Below are positions 19,058-28,370 of a stretch of DNA of 64,000 bases, piece by piece; position 1 is the stretch's first letter, and every line of letters starts with the position of its first letter. The notes beneath the pieces are model-generated. The model searched no databases. It had not been told where the DNA came from and saw only the letters and a list, made by a program, of their open reading frames with translations. Both the position numbers and the translations under genes were made by a program. Source of the stretch: Rikenellaceae bacterium (GTDB lineage: Bacteria > Bacteroidota > Bacteroidia > Bacteroidales > Rikenellaceae); the NCBI GenBank assembly GCA_015059735.1, contig SUZX01000001.1, positions 124,001-188,000 of the forward strand. The letters run 5' to 3'.

Positions 19058-21628
19058 TTACAACGTAATCGTATAACTTCCACTCTTGTATTCTTTGGAT
19101 TCATTTTGCCCGGGGAGGAAAACGGACGCTGTTGCTCCCTCAGGAATCGAGAACTCCCAGATCCATCGATCGCCTTCATAACGCCAAGCACTTGTAATAA
19201 GACCCGCTGCCGAGTTGTATTTAGCAGTGATGTGTCCTAAACGCTTATCGGGGATAGGGCGCATGATGATATGCTTGAATCCCGGGATTGCGGGATCAGA
19301 TGCAATCCCAGCAACCGTCTCCCAAATCCATTCGCAGACACAACCATACGCATAGTGATTGAAACTATTCATGCCACCCGGGCCTAACCCTTTATCAATC
19401 ATATAGCTATCCCAGCGTTCCCATATTGTGGTTGCACCATTATCCACCGAGTATAGCCAGCTTGGATTTTTACGCTGGAAAAGCAATTCGTAAGCAATAT
19501 CCACCATCCCGTTTTCGGTAAGTGTTGCCATCAGAATTGAGGTTCCCAAAAAACCAGTTTGCAGGCAGTTCCCATGTTTCTCAAAGTTTTTGCGCAAACG
19601 TGCAATCATTGCTGCTTTAGCTTCGCCCTCGACAATTTCGTTTTTCAAAGCAAAGAGAGCCGGCGTCTGCATCGTATTGAGGATTTCATTTTTGAACGTA
19701 CCATCTGCCCGAAGGAAATTATTCTGCAAATAGGCTTTTGCTTCATCGGCCATACGTTGATATGTAGAAGCGTCGCGTCCTGTAGCAGCGGCCATATCAC
19801 GCATCATACGGGCATCAATAGCCCAATACGAGGCACTAAGGAAGTTCCAATAGTCGATAGCTTCGGGACGATTCTTTTTGTTTAGGCGCGATCGTCTACT
19901 ATAACTCTCCAACGGTTCGTAGCTGAGCCAGTCAGCATATTGGCCATTGCGATTCTCTGCTACAAGTGTCTTATGGTCGTACTTGGATTCGTAAACATGA
20001 TTCATAAAGCGGTTCATGGCATCCCAGTTTTCGTTCACGATCTGCACATCGCCAAACTGCTTCCACATCGTCCAAGGCACAATAATACCAGCATCAGCCC
20101 AACCTAAACGCATCATTTCATTGCCATATTGCGCATAAGGTGCAACACCGGGGAATCCGCCCTTTGCACTTTGACTATCTCGCATGTCACCCATCCATTT
20201 ATGGAAGAACCTCAACGTATTGGCAAAGAAAGAGCCCGTCTCTGCAAACACCTGCGTATCGGCAGTCCATCCCAAACGTTCGTTACGTTGCGGGCAATCG
20301 GTCGGCACCGAAAGATAGTTTGACAACTGTCCCCAATAAGTGTTAGATATCAATTTGTTTATTAGTGCATTTCCCGTAGTAATCGAGCCTGTCTCCAAAT
20401 TGGCTGCAATAGAGGTTACAGGAATCGACTCCAATTTCTTGATGCTCACATCACCGGTTGTAGTAATTGACACATAACGATACCCATAGAACGTACAACG
20501 AGGATGATAGCTTACATAATCATTGTTGTTGGCAAAGGTGTATTTCAAGAGCATGCTGGTTTTAGGAGTACGCAGATTTCGACGAAGAATACTTCCCTCG
20601 GGACCATCCATACGTCGGCTTTTAGCACCATTTCCATCGTTGAGTAACTCTCCCGGGAGACAAGTCAACGTAGTACCTTCGGCTGCTTTGAACAAAAACG
20701 ACGGGACAGCAGCACTGTTTTGCCCAAAATCGACAACCAAAGTTTCACCGGCCTTTATCTTCATCTCCTCGCCCGAAGCAAACTCTTTGCGAATCATTAC
20801 CTTACCATACTCATCTTTCTTGGCGCCCTCTATGCCTTTCCAAATATAAGCTTTGATAGGTGACAATGTAAGGTCGGGACGCAGATAAACCTCTGCACCC
20901 TCCGAAGGTAGAATCTTACCCTTAAACTCATCATTAATTTCGGGAGTGGATAACTTTGAAACCACTTCATAACCCATTTTTTCACGTGCATCATACTCCT
21001 CGCCATCAAAAATTGCAGCATGTTTCACGGGTCCCGCAATACCCGCCTTCCAATTTTTCAAATCGGTGCCGTAGAGTTTTTTCGAGCCATCAGCGTAAGT
21101 GAGTTCCAATACTCCGCGGAATGCACATTTTTTACCTAACATTCCGCTATATTTTCTGCTTGGAGTCACAATCTTATCTGCCCACCAACCCGGCGTAACT
21201 TGTGCCGAAAGCGTATTTTTGGCTTTAGCCTTGCAATTAAACATTGCCGTAACATCATAAGTAAACGAGCGACGAGTCTTCAAAGGATGCGTAAATCCGG
21301 GTTTAAGGAATTCCGTTCCCACTAAATGCCCATTAATATATATATCATAAATACCAAGCGACGTGGTCATCCATTTTGCAGCAATTACTTTTTTCTTGTT
21401 TTTTACGGTTGACACAAACCAACTGGCTCCATCTGCGGCACGACTATTCTGTCGTTTTTCAAGCACAGGGGCATCCACAGCCGAAATCCACTGAGATACT
21501 TCCCAAGCCGAAGCCTCTAACGATGCAATTTTCTTCCCCTTTTCAGGAGCAGCCAACACTTTGTTACTCGCAAAAGATAGTACCATTGCGACCACGATTG
21601 TAGCGAGTAGAGAAAATTTAGTCTTCAT
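19058..21628 (-). CDS. Secreted alpha-L-rhamnosidase, GH78
   Basis: An 856-residue GH78 enzyme that removes terminal alpha-L-rhamnose. It has a signal peptide (residues 1-26, ending VLA), an N-terminal lectin-like beta domain (ASWFVSTVKNKKKVIAAKW, YDIYINGHLVGTEFLKPG), a beta sandwich, and the (alpha/alpha)6 catalytic barrel from about residue 410: NERLGWTADTQVFAETG, GATTIWERWDSY and MNSFNHYAYGCVCEWIWE, all typical of the family. The C-terminal beta domain ends the protein. No SusC/SusD or other PUL genes adjoin it; instead it is the only gene between two convergent tRNA-Asp genes. The enzyme would act in the periplasm or at the outer surface. Confidence 0.94.
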   Translation of the reverse strand: MKTKFSLLATIVVAMVLSFASNKVLAAPEKGKKIASLEASAWEVSQWISAVDAPVLEKRQNSRAADGASWFVSTVKNKKKVIAAKWMTTSLGIYDIYINGHLVGTEFLKPGFTHPLKTRRSFTYDVTAMFNCKAKAKNTLSAQVTPGWWADKIVTPSRKYSGMLGKKCAFRGVLELTYADGSKKLYGTDLKNWKAGIAGPVKHAAIFDGEEYDAREKMGYEVVSKLSTPEINDEFKGKILPSEGAEVYLRPDLTLSPIKAYIWKGIEGAKKDEYGKVMIRKEFASGEEMKIKAGETLVVDFGQNSAAVPSFLFKAAEGTTLTCLPGELLNDGNGAKSRRMDGPEGSILRRNLRTPKTSMLLKYTFANNNDYVSYHPRCTFYGYRYVSITTTGDVSIKKLESIPVTSIAANLETGSITTGNALINKLISNTYWGQLSNYLSVPTDCPQRNERLGWTADTQVFAETGSFFANTLRFFHKWMGDMRDSQSAKGGFPGVAPYAQYGNEMMRLGWADAGIIVPWTMWKQFGDVQIVNENWDAMNRFMNHVYESKYDHKTLVAENRNGQYADWLSYEPLESYSRRSRLNKKNRPEAIDYWNFLSASYWAIDARMMRDMAAATGRDASTYQRMADEAKAYLQNNFLRADGTFKNEILNTMQTPALFALKNEIVEGEAKAAMIARLRKNFEKHGNCLQTGFLGTSILMATLTENGMVDIAYELLFQRKNPSWLYSVDNGATTIWERWDSYMIDKGLGPGGMNSFNHYAYGCVCEWIWETVAGIASDPAIPGFKHIIMRPIPDKRLGHITAKYNSAAGLITSAWRYEGDRWIWEFSIPEGATASVFLPGQNESKEYKSGSYTITL

Positions 21629-21671
21629 GTATTATAAGTATTATTTGGTTTCAAATGCTTGTATAAACGCA

Positions 21672-21703
21672 CAAATATACAAATTACTCTGCGCTTGTAC
21701 AAA
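21672..21703 (-). promoter_or_regulatory. Promoter of the alpha-L-rhamnosidase gene
   Basis: Minus-strand TTTG (21703-21700), 20-bp spacer, TATATTTG (21679-21672): full match to the Bacteroidetes promoter. The leader is about 35-40 nt. Confidence 0.85.
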
Positions 21704-21750
21704 TCTACAAGGATATTTCATCACAGAATGAAATTTAGAATGGCTTAAAC

Positions 21751-21792
21751 AAAAAAAAAGAGTTTATAAGTGTTGACTTAGAAACTCTTTTT
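21751..21792 (-). terminator. Terminator of the right tRNA-Asp; right copy of the 38-bp direct repeat
   Basis: Hairpin of 17 bp with one mismatch, starting 2 nt past the tRNA on the minus strand. On the plus strand 21755-21792 is the same sequence, with the same loop GTTG, as 18785-18822. A true inverted copy would show CAAC. Confidence 0.85.
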
Positions 21793-21793
21793 G

Positions 21794-21867
21794 CGGTGCG
21801 TAGGGGACTCGAACCCCTGACCCCGTGCGTGACAGGCACGTATTCTAACCAGCTGAACTAACGCACC
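21794..21867 (-). tRNA. tRNA-Asp (GTC), right copy
   Basis: Identical in sequence to the tRNA-Asp at 18710-18783 but on the opposite strand, so the two genes converge on the rhamnosidase segment. The upstream promoter and the 18 nt between -7 box and tRNA are also copied. CCA is not encoded. Confidence 0.97.
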
Positions 21868-21885
21868 GTTTGCTGATTGCGAGTG

Positions 21886-21916
21886 CAAAGGTAATGCATT
21901 TTTTCGAATTGGCAAA
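21886..21916 (-). promoter_or_regulatory. Promoter of the right tRNA-Asp
   Basis: Minus-strand TTTG (21916-21913), 19-bp spacer, TACCTTTG (21893-21886). Boxes and spacing are the same as for the left tRNA copy. Confidence 0.85.
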
Positions 21917-22073
21917 TGTTTTTTAGGCTTTTTTACAAGATTGAGTAAACCCTCGACCGTTTCGTGATAGATTGATGATATAAACTCTATACTGATGAAT
22001 TTAGCAACAGAACGCTTCAAACACTATATAATTTAGCGATTATGGCTGTCTCTGAAAGATTTTTTACAATATT

Positions 22074-22106
22074 ATTTACCCCCCCCCAAAAAAAACCGTA
22101 CATTTG
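22074..22106 (+). promoter_or_regulatory. Promoter of the sialidase-like gene with a C9-A8 tract in its spacer
   Basis: The -7 box TACATTTG is at 22099-22106, 29 bp before the start codon. A weak -33 candidate TTTA is at 22074-22077, 21 bp upstream. Between them are nine C (22079-22087) and eight A (22088-22095). Changes in either run would alter the spacer length. Confidence 0.55.
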
Positions 22107-22134
22107 CGATCATCAATTATTCACTTTTAAGTCT

Positions 22135-23184
22135 ATGAAAAAGTCTCGTTTTTATGTTTTATGCCTTGCCTTGATAGTTGCCCTCACTCCCCTATCGGCG
22201 CAAGAAATCTCATATTCTGTCAAGAAAATATGGGGAGATGGTACTTCTCACTGCGCATTTACTTCATTAATTCACTATAAAGGAAACTACTATTGTACTT
22301 TCCGCGAAGGTGCTAGCCATATATTCGACAAAGAAGGAAAAGCTGAAGGTAAGATTCGCATACTCTCTTCGCCCGATGGCGAAACATGGGAATCTGTCGC
22401 ATTGGTAGGTAAGGACGGATGTGATTTTCGCGATCCGAAATTATCAATTATGCCCGATGGACGAATGTTGGTGAACTTTGTTGCTTCAATTTATCGCGAT
22501 CGCAAGATTCAATCGCGTCATCCTTATGTGATGTTCTCAACAGACGGAAAAACGTATACCGAGCCGGAAATGGCTAAATTGGATAAAAAACTAACCTCTA
22601 ATCTTGATTGGATTTGGCGTGTCACATGGCATGACAAAACAGGTTATGCTGTAAGTTATAATAAGTCGTCCAAAGGTGATAAAAAATACACCGAAGCATG
22701 GTTACTCAAAACCAAAGATGGCAAACGTTACAACGTAGTCTCTCAATTGGATATTGACAACTTTCCAAATGAGGCAACTATTCGATTCCTGCCCGATGGT
22801 CGTATGGTTTGCATGATTCGTCGTGAACGAGGAGATAGACAAGGGTTGTTTGGCATCAGTGAGGCACCGTACAAAGAGTGGACATGGAAGAAAATGGGAT
22901 TTCAATTGGGAGGTCAGGATTTCTTATATCTTAATGATGATCGTATCATTATGTGTTCTCGCAGCTCCGCAATTAAGAAAGCAACGAAAACTTGTGTCTA
23001 TAAAGGTACAAACAATGGACGTTTTGAAGAGATTTTGGTGTTGCCCTCCGGAGGAGATTGCAGCTATCCGGGGATGTTGATCGTCGGCGATGAACTCTGG
23101 ATCAGCTATTATTCCACTCATGCCACTCGTCGGGCGGCAATTTATTTAGCAAAGATTCCGTTGAAAACATTGGAAGCCTTGTAA
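22135..23184 (+). CDS. Secreted sialidase-like beta-propeller protein
   Basis: A 349-residue protein with a signal peptide (residues 1-22, cleaved near LSAQ) and the fold signs of a six-bladed sialidase propeller: the Asp-box SSPDGETW, a second, degenerate one at FSTDGKTYTEP, and YCTFREGASH near the N terminus in the position of the FRIP-like arginine. Bacteroidetes carry many such proteins annotated as exo-alpha-sialidase; the substrate of this branch is not clear and it may hydrolyse another glycosidic bond. The ATG at 22135 is preferred to the one at 22042, which lies upstream of the promoter. Confidence 0.8.
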   Translation: MKKSRFYVLCLALIVALTPLSAQEISYSVKKIWGDGTSHCAFTSLIHYKGNYYCTFREGASHIFDKEGKAEGKIRILSSPDGETWESVALVGKDGCDFRDPKLSIMPDGRMLVNFVASIYRDRKIQSRHPYVMFSTDGKTYTEPEMAKLDKKLTSNLDWIWRVTWHDKTGYAVSYNKSSKGDKKYTEAWLLKTKDGKRYNVVSQLDIDNFPNEATIRFLPDGRMVCMIRRERGDRQGLFGISEAPYKEWTWKKMGFQLGGQDFLYLNDDRIIMCSRSSAIKKATKTCVYKGTNNGRFEEILVLPSGGDCSYPGMLIVGDELWISYYSTHATRRAAIYLAKIPLKTLEAL

Positions 23185-23516
23185 TCCCTTGCACTAAATA
23201 TTGATCATGCGCCCCATCAAGTTTTTGAATAAATTTGATGGGGTTATAATTAAAATAACGATATAAATAAACGGCTATAAATAATACGATATGAGCTAAT
23301 TGATATGTCTTGACTTTTTCAATCAGTAAAATGATCCGATAGAGATAAACATCGTGCTATTATGTGGACTGTTGGCTCTGTGAAGCTCTGTTTTTTTTCA
23401 TACCTTTGCCGGTGTTGAATTGAGTCAATAGTAACTCTACCCTGAGAAATACAACCCGAACGAATCGGATGCAAGAGATCGAACAAAGGCCAAATAACCT
23501 TTTTCAGTAACCAACT
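23185..23516. promoter_or_regulatory. 332-bp region upstream of the polysaccharide locus
   Basis: It contains a terminator for the sialidase-like gene (23212-23249), an AT-rich stretch with no gene, a -7 box TACCTTTG at 23401-23408 (a CTG 20 bp upstream is a poor -33), and an expected leader of about 100 nt. Near its 3' end a small stem AAAGG/CCTTT followed by TTC lies about ten bases before the first start codon. No UpxY-type antiterminator gene is found in front of the locus. Confidence 0.55.
23212..23249 (+). terminator. Terminator of the sialidase-like gene
   Basis: Perfect 9-bp inverted repeat (CCCCATCAA at 23212-23220, TTGATGGGG at 23235-23243) and a 14-nt loop, followed by TTATAATT. 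Confidence 0.65.
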
Positions 23517-24701
23517 ATGAGCTCACCCGATTATTTCGAACTTTGCTTAGCACCATTTATCATTGCGTTAATCGCCGTATGGATCATCCATCCGATCATT
23601 GTGAAGATTGCCCGTGCAAAAGGGATTATGGATAGACCCAATGCACGGAAATTACAAAAACAACCTGTACCACTCTTGGGCGGAACGGTGGTTTTCTTCG
23701 GGATATTCATCGGTTTTACCTGTTCCAACTCGTCAACTTCAAATTCGGAGTTGTTTCTCTTATTGACAGGGATGTTGCTGATGTTGTATTTAGGGACCAT
23801 AGATGACATTCTTACGTTAAATCCTATTAATCGGCTGTTGGTAGAGATGGGAACTATCCTTCTGTTGATTTATTTGGGAGAAGGATACGAAATAGAACGA
23901 CTATATGGTCTAGGAGGAATAGATCAGTTGCCTCACTGGATATCGGTTCCTTTGACACTGCTTGTAATGGCCGGAATTGTAAACTCGATCAATTTGATTG
24001 ATGGCGTCGATGGATTGAGTTCGGGATTTGGAATTATGGCGTGTCTGCTCTTTTCAATTGCATTTTTTGTGTTGGAGGACTACCCTATGGTACTCCTGTG
24101 CGCTTCGACGATCGGGGCATTAACTCTCTTCTTTCTATACAATGTTTTCGGCAATAGTTCAAAAATGTTTATAGGTGATGGTGGTACCTTATTATTGGGA
24201 TTTATTCTTGCGGTATCTGTGGTACGGCTTATTTATAAGGCAGAGCTCACAATTCCCTACACTAAATACGATCAGGCTTCGATAATTCCATTTACGTTGG
24301 CTGTTTTGGCAATACCCGTATTTGACACTTTTCGTGTGATGTTTCTACGGTTCAAATCAGGATTCTCGCCATTTCATCCAGACAAACAACACTTGCATCA
24401 TCTCTTTGTCGAAATGGGATTCTCGCATATTGCCACAACGGGCTGTATTCTTACAATCAATTTGATCATTGTTTCTATTTGGACTCTTGGTTTGCAATAT
24501 GGTTGGTCGGCAGAGGTACAAACAATCGTAATCGTCACAACCGCATGGTTAGCAACATTCGGATTATATAACGTATGTAGTCAATTCAAAGAGCGTCATC
24601 CCGAGCGGTTCGGACGCATGGTGGCATATATTCGAGTCAAGCAACCACAAGATGATCGTGGGTGGTTTAAGACTATGCAAAAAATCATGGATCGTATTTA
24701 A
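23517..24701 (+). CDS. WecA/MraY-family polyprenyl-phosphate N-acetylhexosamine-1-phosphate transferase
   Basis: A 394-residue membrane protein with about eleven helices. It carries the family signatures NSINLIDGVDGLSSG, FIGDGGTLLLGF and the His-rich HPDKQHLHHLF loop. Members transfer GlcNAc-1-P (WecA) or another HexNAc-1-P from UDP to undecaprenyl phosphate and so start O-antigen, capsule or EPS repeat units. Its place as the first gene of the locus fits that initiating role. The C-terminal 60 residues are an extra soluble tail. The exact sugar cannot be told. Confidence 0.9.
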   Translation: MSSPDYFELCLAPFIIALIAVWIIHPIIVKIARAKGIMDRPNARKLQKQPVPLLGGTVVFFGIFIGFTCSNSSTSNSELFLLLTGMLLMLYLGTIDDILTLNPINRLLVEMGTILLLIYLGEGYEIERLYGLGGIDQLPHWISVPLTLLVMAGIVNSINLIDGVDGLSSGFGIMACLLFSIAFFVLEDYPMVLLCASTIGALTLFFLYNVFGNSSKMFIGDGGTLLLGFILAVSVVRLIYKAELTIPYTKYDQASIIPFTLAVLAIPVFDTFRVMFLRFKSGFSPFHPDKQHLHHLFVEMGFSHIATTGCILTINLIIVSIWTLGLQYGWSAEVQTIVIVTTAWLATFGLYNVCSQFKERHPERFGRMVAYIRVKQPQDDRGWFKTMQKIMDRI

Positions 24702-24722
24702 TCCTATTAATTTGAGCAACGA

Positions 24723-25814
24723 ATGGTAAGAGTGGCATTAATCACGGGTGTTACGGGGCAAGACGGGTCGTTTTTGGCAGAATTGTTATTGGGAAAAGGC
24801 TACGAAGTACATGGCACTATTCGGAGGTCATCGGTTGATTTCCGCGAACGTATTGCGCATTTGGAAGGACAACCGCACTTCCATCTACACTATGCCGATA
24901 TGAGCGATTCTATGAGTTTGTTACAAGTAATTGGATTGATACGGCCTCAGGAGATTTATAATTTGGCCGCCCAAAGTCATGTGCAAGTTTCGTTCGATGC
25001 TCCGGAATTTACGGCCAATGTCGATGCAACAGGAGTATTGCGTATTTTAGAGGCTGTTCGTCTATGCGGATTGACTCATAGTTGTCGTATTTATCAAGCA
25101 TCGACATCGGAATTATACGGCAAAGTGGAACAAATCCCGCAAAACGAAGATACTCCATTCCATCCATATAGTCCGTATGCTGTGGCGAAATTATATGGTC
25201 ACTGGATTGTTCGCGAATACCGCGAAGCATACGGCATGTTTTGTTGTGCGGGAATCCTCTTTAATCATGAATCGGAACGACGGGGAGAAACATTTGTTAC
25301 AAGAAAAATTACACTTGCTGCCGCTCGAATTAGGCAGGGTAAACAAAAAAAGCTATATTTGGGGAATCTTTCATCATATCGCGATTGGGGATATGCCAAA
25401 GATTATGTAGAGTGCATGTGGCTGATGTTGCAGAATATCAAGCCGGAAGACTATGTCATTGCCACCGGAAAGCAACATACGGTGCGTGAGTTTTGTCGTT
25501 TGGCATTTCACTATGTGGGGATCGAATTGGAGTTTGTGGGAGAAGGGGTTGATGAAAAAGGAGTCGATCGCAGATCGGGCGAGATCGTCGTTGAAGTTTC
25601 TCCCGATTTTTATCGACCGACAGATGTAGTTAATTTACTGGGAGATCCTTCGAAAGCCTGTCGGGAGCTGGGATGGAATCCTGAAAAAACTTCATTTGAG
25701 GAATTGGTGCGCATCATGGTTGAAGCCGACATGGTAAAAGTTACCGCCGAGCAAGTTGGAGAACACGTTCGCACAAACCTCACGGAGTATTTGGAAAAAG
25801 GGATTGTAAAATAG
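24723..25814 (+). CDS. gmd: GDP-mannose 4,6-dehydratase
   Basis: A 363-residue extended SDR that turns GDP-mannose into GDP-4-keto-6-deoxymannose, the first step to GDP-L-fucose. NAD(P) motif GVTGQDGSF at the N terminus, active site with TSELYGK and [13 protein letters not shown] (YxxxK), and the Gmd hallmark [17 protein letters not shown]. It is followed after 5 bp by fcl. GDP-mannose must come from genes outside the window. Confidence 0.96.
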   Translation: MVRVALITGVTGQDGSFLAELLLGKGYEVHGTIRRSSVDFRERIAHLEGQPHFHLHYADMSDSMSLLQVIGLIRPQEIYNLAAQSHVQVSFDAPEFTANVDATGVLRILEAVRLCGLTHSCRIYQASTSELYGKVEQIPQNEDTPFHPYSPYAVAKLYGHWIVREYREAYGMFCCAGILFNHESERRGETFVTRKITLAAARIRQGKQKKLYLGNLSSYRDWGYAKDYVECMWLMLQNIKPEDYVIATGKQHTVREFCRLAFHYVGIELEFVGEGVDEKGVDRRSGEIVVEVSPDFYRPTDVVNLLGDPSKACRELGWNPEKTSFEELVRIMVEADMVKVTAEQVGEHVRTNLTEYLEKGIVK

Positions 25815-25819
25815 TATAG

Positions 25820-26899
25820 ATGGAAAGAAACGCCAAAATATATGTTGCGGGACATCGGGGACTTGTCGGATCGGCAATTTGGAGATGTTTGGCAGATCGA
25901 GGCTACACCAATCTGGTCGGGCGTACACATGTCGCACTCGACTTGACAGATAGTGTCGCCGTAAAACGTTTCTTCGACGAGGAGCAGCCCGAATACGTTA
26001 TTCTTGCTGCGGCTCATGTCGGCGGCATTATGGCAAACAATACCTATCGAGCCGATTTCATCTACGACAATTTACAGATTCAACAGAACGTTATCGGCGA
26101 GGCTTGGCGTCACAACGTGAAAAAATTGTTGATGTTGGGTTCTACCTGCATCTATCCGCGCGAAACACCCCAGCCCATACGCGAAGAGTATCTCCTTACC
26201 GGAGAATTGGAATATACCAATGAGCCATACGCATTGGCCAAGATTGCAGGATTGAAATTATGCGAAAGTCTCAATCTGCAATACGGCACCAATTTTCTTG
26301 CGGTTATGCCGACAAATCTCTATGGCCCTAACGACAATTTTCATTTGGAAAATGCCCACGTCATGCCGGCCATGATTCGTAAAATCTTTTTGGCTCAGGC
26401 CTTGCGAAATGGAAATTGGCAAGCAATTCGTGCTGATCTTTGCCAACGACCCATCAATGAGATCGATGTCGAGGCTCCGAATGCGGAAATAAAAGTAGCA
26501 TTAGCCGACTATGGAATTACGGCATCGGTAGTAACTTTGTGGGGTAGCGGAAAACCTTTGCGCGAATTTCTTTGGTCGGAAGATATGGCGGAAGCCTGCA
26601 TACACATCATGGAACATGTAGATTTTGCAGACTTAAAAGGGAATGGCAAACAAGTACGCAATTGTCATATCAACATCGGCACGGGAGAGGAGATTTCGAT
26701 CGAAGCTTTGGCGCATTTGATCGCAGCTACGATCGGATATGAGGGAGAGATTCGATTCGACACTTCGAAACCCGATGGCACACCACGAAAATTGTGCGAT
26801 GTCGGCAAACTGCATCGTCTCGGTTGGCAACATCGGGTTGACATTCGCGAGGGAATCGGTCGATTATATCAATGGTATATAAATAGTATAAACGCTTAA
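25820..26899 (+). CDS. fcl: GDP-L-fucose synthase
   Basis: A 359-residue epimerase/reductase completing GDP-L-fucose synthesis. [10 protein letters not shown] is the nucleotide-binding motif, [10 protein letters not shown] and [16 protein letters not shown] hold the catalytic Ser and YxxxK, and [12 protein letters not shown] is strictly typical of Fcl. It is about 35 residues longer than E. coli Fcl because of an insertion near residues 195-235, common in Bacteroidetes. Confidence 0.95.
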   Translation: MERNAKIYVAGHRGLVGSAIWRCLADRGYTNLVGRTHVALDLTDSVAVKRFFDEEQPEYVILAAAHVGGIMANNTYRADFIYDNLQIQQNVIGEAWRHNVKKLLMLGSTCIYPRETPQPIREEYLLTGELEYTNEPYALAKIAGLKLCESLNLQYGTNFLAVMPTNLYGPNDNFHLENAHVMPAMIRKIFLAQALRNGNWQAIRADLCQRPINEIDVEAPNAEIKVALADYGITASVVTLWGSGKPLREFLWSEDMAEACIHIMEHVDFADLKGNGKQVRNCHINIGTGEEISIEALAHLIAATIGYEGEIRFDTSKPDGTPRKLCDVGKLHRLGWQHRVDIREGIGRLYQWYINSINA

Positions 26900-26909
26900 T
26901 ATCAAGATA

Positions 26910-27794
26910 ATGAAAGGAATCGTATTGGCCGGAGGCGCCGGAACACGCCTCTACCCCATCACCAAAGGAGTAAGCAAACAATTGCTGCCCATCTACGACA
27001 AGCCGATGGTGTATTACCCGATCTCGGTACTGATGCAGGCAGGAATCCGCGAGATACTTATCATCTCCACGCCCGAAGACCTGCCAGCGTTCCGACGCTT
27101 GTTGGGTGATGGTGGTGATTTCGGCATTACGTTGACTTATGCGGAACAGCCTTCGCCCGATGGGTTGGCACAGGCTTTTCTAATCGGGAAAGAGTTCATC
27201 GGGGATGATAGTGTGTGTATGATACTGGGAGATAATATCTTTTATGGTGCCGGATTAGACAAGTTATTGGTTGAGGCGGTACAAACTGTCGAGGAGCAGG
27301 GGAAAGCCACCGTATTCGGTTATCGTGTCGAAGATCCGCAACGTTACGGTGTGGCCGAATTCGATGCCGCTGGAAATTGTTTATCCATCGAAGAGAAACC
27401 CCAGCATCCCAAATCCAACTATGCGGTAGTAGGTCTCTACTTCTACCCCAACGAAGTGGTGCGAGTAGCTGAGTCGATTCGACCTTCGGCGCGTGGTGAG
27501 TTGGAGATTACGACTGTTAATCAAGTCTTCTTGTCAAACAAAAAGTTGCAAGTGAAAACACTCTCGCAAGGATTTGCATGGCTCGATACCGGCACACACG
27601 ACTCATTGGCAGAAGCTTCGATCTTTGTGGAGGTCATCGAGAAGCGACAGGGGCAAAAGATCGGCTGTTTGGAGGAGTTGGCCTATCGTAAAGAGTGGAT
27701 CACCGAAGAACAATTGCGTAAGGTAGCTCAACCCATGCTCAACAACCAATACGGGCGTTATCTGCTAAAAGTGATTGATGAGAATAAACACTAA
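26910..27794 (+). CDS. rfbA: Glucose-1-phosphate thymidylyltransferase
   Basis: A 294-residue nucleotidyltransferase making dTDP-glucose, first step of dTDP-L-rhamnose synthesis. The N-terminal [19 protein letters not shown] is the nucleotide-binding signature, followed by [17 protein letters not shown] and [13 protein letters not shown]. It starts 10 bp after fcl and ends 3 bp before rfbC. Confidence 0.96.
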   Translation: MKGIVLAGGAGTRLYPITKGVSKQLLPIYDKPMVYYPISVLMQAGIREILIISTPEDLPAFRRLLGDGGDFGITLTYAEQPSPDGLAQAFLIGKEFIGDDSVCMILGDNIFYGAGLDKLLVEAVQTVEEQGKATVFGYRVEDPQRYGVAEFDAAGNCLSIEEKPQHPKSNYAVVGLYFYPNEVVRVAESIRPSARGELEITTVNQVFLSNKKLQVKTLSQGFAWLDTGTHDSLAEASIFVEVIEKRQGQKIGCLEELAYRKEWITEEQLRKVAQPMLNNQYGRYLLKVIDENKH

Positions 27795-27797
27795 ACC

Positions 27798-28370
27798 ATG
27801 AAACTGCTAAAAACTGCCATTGAGGAAGTAGTGATCCTCGAACCTGAACTATTTGGAGACAATCGGGGATATTTTAAGGAAACCTATTCGCAACAATTAT
27901 TCGACACCTTGGTACGTCCGATTCGTTTTGTACAAGATAACGAATCGAAATCACGCTACGGCGTAGTGCGCGGATTGCATTTCCAAAAAGGGAAATACGC
28001 ACAGTCAAAACTTGTGCGTGTCATTTCCGGACGGGTACTTGATGTTGCGGTTGATATCCGACAGGGGTCTCCTACTTTCGGTCGGCATGTCGCCGTTGAG
28101 TTGAGTGGTGAAAATCATCGCATGCTCTTTATCCCGCGCGGATTTGCTCATGGTTTTGCTGTTTTAAGCGAAGAAACCGTATTTCAATACAAATGCGATA
28201 ACTACTATGCACCGCAGGCCGAAGGGGGTATCGCATGGGATGACCCTACCCTACGAATTGATTGGCAGCTTGCTATGCAGGATATCATCCTTTCCGAAAA
28301 AGACCGCAGCTATCCATTTTTGAACGATAGTACTGAGTTATTCGATTATCATATAGACTATTATGCTTAA
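27798..28370 (+). CDS. rfbC: dTDP-4-dehydrorhamnose 3,5-epimerase
   Basis: A 190-residue cupin epimerase of the rhamnose pathway. GVVRGLHFQKG contains the catalytic His, and FIPRGFAHGFAVLSEE is the second family signature. The C-terminal IAWDDPTLRIDW is also typical. The frame overlaps the rfbD start by 8 bp. Confidence 0.95.
   Translation: MKLLKTAIEEVVILEPELFGDNRGYFKETYSQQLFDTLVRPIRFVQDNESKSRYGVVRGLHFQKGKYAQSKLVRVISGRVLDVAVDIRQGSPTFGRHVAVELSGENHRMLFIPRGFAHGFAVLSEETVFQYKCDNYYAPQAEGGIAWDDPTLRIDWQLAMQDIILSEKDRSYPFLNDSTELFDYHIDYYA

Noticed and set aside
19043..19240. Plus-strand frame of 65 codons at the end of the GH78 gene
   Set aside because: It overlaps the GH78 coding sequence and has no features of its own.
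18661..21916. Terminal inverted repeats of an insertion sequence
   Set aside because: The inverted arms are complete tRNA-Asp units with promoters, and the segment has no transposase; the only gene is a GH78 enzyme.
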